From positions 930,001 to 994,000 of the forward strand of contig NZ_CP011994.1 in the NCBI RefSeq assembly GCF_001632845.1: a stretch of DNA of 64,000 nt. Direction: 5' to 3'. The stretch comes from Ectothiorhodospira sp. BSL-9 (lineage in GTDB: Bacteria; Pseudomonadota; Gammaproteobacteria; Ectothiorhodospirales; Ectothiorhodospiraceae). The position numbers and the translations under genes are program-made. Below, piece by piece: positions 63,407 through 64,000 of this stretch; position 1 is the first letter of the stretch, and every line of letters begins with the position of its first letter. The notes beneath the pieces were generated by a model. The model did not search any database and was not told the origin of the DNA. It saw only the letters and a list, made by a program, of their open reading frames with translations.

Positions 63407-64000
63407 CTACGAGGTGCGGCAAAGATTTTCGAGTTCCACGCGCTGCGCGGCATGCTTGGCTGCGTTCTCATGCGCAAGCTTTTTCAGGTTGAAGAGTTTC
63501 CAGCGCACGGCTGGAAGGGTTTGTGCCTGCGGCAAGCCGATCGCTTCGAAATCAGGTTCGCCGTCGTGCAGGCTGAGCAGGAATCGCGCGGTGTTGTCAC
63601 ACAGTCGACCGCGGATATCGGTGATGAGCCGAACTCTGGTCGCTTCGAGCTCGTCGACGGAGATCGGGATGGTCGTCATGCCGACGAATTCCTTGGCATA
63701 GGGTTCGTTCAGATCGCTCAGTCCGGGCGCGAGCAGTTCATGCGTCGGGCGCGGGGAGCTGGCGATATAAACCAGGAAGGTGCGGAACAGCGCGTCGGTC
63801 AGTCCTTCGTGTTCGTAGAGCAGCTTGATATCGAAAAGGTCGCGCGGGTGCTGGCGATCGACCGCCGCATGGAGTTTGCCACCGAACAAATCCTCAAATG
63901 ACACGACCTGGACGGTGGCATAGCCGAATTCGTCTTCGACCGTTGGGGATACCGCGCGGCGTTCAGGATCGTGCACGACGCCACGCGTGACGGGTGAGAT
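63407..64000 (-). CDS. AbiEii/AbiGii-type nucleotidyltransferase toxin (5' end outside window)
   Basis: The reading frame is open through the right edge, leaving ~197 C-terminal residues. The segment VVSFEDLFGGKLHAAVDRQH with PRDLFDIKLLYE is the signature of AbiEii toxins (the GK-AA-RxxPRDLFD block), preceded by a beta strand YATVQV. The C-terminal half is helical. AbiEii nucleotidyltransferases block protein synthesis and are paired with an AbiEi antitoxin, which would lie upstream, beyond the window. The assignment is firm for the family, less so for the exact activity. Confidence 0.85.
   Translation of the reverse strand: MSPVTRGVVHDPERRAVSPTVEDEFGYATVQVVSFEDLFGGKLHAAVDRQHPRDLFDIKLLYEHEGLTDALFRTFLVYIASSPRPTHELLAPGLSDLNEPYAKEFVGMTTIPISVDELEATRVRLITDIRGRLCDNTARFLLSLHDGEPDFEAIGLPQAQTLPAVRWKLFNLKKLAHENAAKHAAQRVELENLCRTS

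Overview
The window is a chromosomal segment of a GC-rich proteobacterium. The gene families (ubiA, comF-bioB-bioF context, radC, SulP with a universal stress protein, a poly-HAMP chemoreceptor, TcuA/TcuB) point to a gammaproteobacterium. An Ectothiorhodospiraceae-like (halo)alkaliphile is my best guess, but nothing here fixes the genus. No rRNA, tRNA or CRISPR array was found.

Layout. (1) 1-5.5 kb is the 3' end of a defense operon: the tail of a PtuA-type ATPase, a PtuB-type HNH nuclease, BREX PglZ and a BrxL-like AAA+ protein. The genes overlap by ATGA junctions or lie 12 nt apart, so a Septu-like pair sits inside a BREX operon. (2) 5.5-31.5 kb is ordinary housekeeping and metabolic sequence: a DUF4197 protein, two photolyase-superfamily proteins, tcuA and tcuB split around an SLC13 transporter, radC, a carotenoid oxygenase, cardiolipin synthase, an ABC exporter, Usp, an MFS transporter, a hydrolase-OsmC fusion, an IF-1 paralog, a DUF2726 protein, bioF, bioB, comF and ubiA. 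(3) 31.5-42 kb is accessory DNA of visibly lower GC. It holds a decayed transposase, a single-gene candidate antiphage sensor (SIR2 + STAND NTPase + helical repeats + C-terminal cold-shock-like domain), a 623-bp element bounded by 106-bp inverted repeats, and a secretion-related block (DUF1566 protein, a 1381-aa secreted HExxH protein, a sorting-tail protein). (4) 42.2-57.1 kb is bracketed by two near-identical copies (748 and 742 bp) of a minimal tyrosine-recombinase element, the second frameshifted. Between them lie a lipopolysaccharide-kinase-like gene, SulP + Usp, HelD, a frameshifted glyoxalase-fold gene, HigB/HigA, three exported FlgT/FlgO-like proteins, a decayed copy of the sorting-tail protein, and ParD/ParE with a promoter-operator. 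(5) 57.3-60.8 kb is an apparently complete transposon (15-bp terminal inverted repeats, CCTTAC target duplication, DDE transposase + ExeA-type ATPase + two accessory proteins) inserted just upstream of a group II intron domain V. (6) A chemoreceptor and a partial AbiEii-type toxin close the window.

Relations. The strongest candidates for new biology are the SIR2-STAND-TPR-cold-shock protein, the BrxL variant whose C-terminus resembles the MIT C-terminal (phospholipase-D-like) domain instead of Lon, the Septu pair translationally coupled to BREX, and the small integrase element whose ends abut a dispersed palindromic repeat family found throughout the second half of the window. All functions are read from sequence motifs by eye; no database search was run.
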